Below, one piece after another: positions 63,895 to 64,000 of a stretch of 64,000 nt of DNA. The notes under the pieces are model-generated. The model was not told the DNA's origin. It saw only the letters and a program-made list of their open reading frames with translations, and ran no database searches. A program made the translations under genes and the position numbers. Source of the DNA: Verrucomicrobiota bacterium (GTDB lineage: Bacteria; Verrucomicrobiota; Verrucomicrobiia; Limisphaerales; JACRJZ01); assembly GCA_016219875.1 (NCBI GenBank), contig JACRJZ010000143.1:101039-165038 (forward strand), in the 5' to 3' direction. Position 1 is the stretch's first letter, and every line of letters begins with the position of its first letter.

Positions 63895-64000
63895 AAACTC
63901 GGAAGCCGCCATTCCGGAGTCAAATTCAGAACCGCCAGGACGTAGCGGCGTCTCGGCAGAGCGCCGCAGTTTTTAGCCTGGAAGCCGATCACGGCGGCGC
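63891..64000 (+). CDS. gspK: Start of gspK-like gene, cut by window end
   Basis: A GTG at 63891 overlaps the gspJ stop (GTGA) and opens a frame to the end of the window (VKTRKPPFRSQIQNRQDVAASRQSAAV...). Position predicts GspK, the largest minor pseudopilin, but no pilin motif has been reached. The DVAASRQSAA stretch is encoded by the GTAGCGGCGTCTCGGCAGAG repeat, also found at 8851, so again a repeat sits in the leader. Confidence 0.55.
   Translation, partial: MKTRKPPFRSQIQNRQDVAASRQSAAVFSLEADHGG

Overview
The window is a high-GC bacterial chromosome segment. It most resembles Verrucomicrobiota, probably the Pedosphaera/Limisphaerales side; this is inferred from gene content and not proven. 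The clues are a giant secreted LamG/Ig-domain protein, a PQQ-like beta-propeller protein, a glucuronoyl-esterase-like enzyme, a TlpA-type thioredoxin, ECF sigma/anti-sigma pairs, a pseudopilin-type secretion operon, and an unusually dense load of short palindromic repeats that also sit inside coding sequences. No rRNA, tRNA or CRISPR was recognised.

Layout. 1-5.3 kb (minus strand): a LamG/Ig surface protein running off the left edge, a PQQ-like propeller protein and a stand-alone receiver protein. 5.6-8.8 kb: a 120-bp MITE with a 10-bp target duplication, then a tight three-gene operon (aspartyl/zinc protease, inactive transglutaminase-7TM protein, RimK-like ATP-grasp ligase). 9.3-13.5 kb: a CstA-type peptide transporter carrying an in-frame palindrome, and a secreted PKD-like protein. 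13.6-29.6 kb: an intact ubiD followed by a chain of small cargo blocks, each closed by a further partial copy of the ubiD 3' end (seven extra tails). Cargo includes a HEPN-like protein, two AAA ATPases (DUF4143 and DUF234 types), VapBC, a VOC/beta-helix/oxidoreductase/LysR block, a nucleotidyltransferase pair, an addiction-module/RelE pair and ECF sigma/anti-sigma genes. No integrase or transposase lies in this chain. 29.6-30.9 kb: a membrane protein/XRE/membrane protein operon behind a perfect 16-bp-arm palindrome.

31-38.3 kb: CE15-like esterase, carboxymuconolactone decarboxylase-like protein with a MITE-disrupted sigJ-like gene, TlpA-like protein, a putative glycosidase, a GNAT acetyltransferase and a DUF433/DUF5615 toxin-antitoxin pair. 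38.3-41.8 kb: alaS split by a REP-associated transposase (RAYT), so that the synthetase is encoded in two reading frames. 42-49 kb: Kef-type antiporter, glycosyltransferase, hybrid histidine kinase, a TIR-domain pseudogene riddled with repeats and an OLD-like ATPase. 49.4-56.4 kb (minus): a hydrolase and a five-gene membrane-lipid/acyl operon (MarR, MFS, Lnt-like, small membrane protein, Aas-like). 56.6 kb: a thymidylate-synthase-family gene. 57.8-64 kb: a type II secretion/pseudopilus operon (gspE, F, G, H, I, J and the start of K).

The most unusual feature is the serial ubiD-tail array. It looks like repeated acquisition of DNA at the 3' end of ubiD, each event bringing a new tail and displacing the older one downstream, comparable with the orphan tips left behind by Rhs/CdiA toxin exchange. 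The second is the habit of this genome of tolerating palindromic repeats in frame inside genes (alaS, cstA, ubiD, the TIR gene, pseudopilin leaders).
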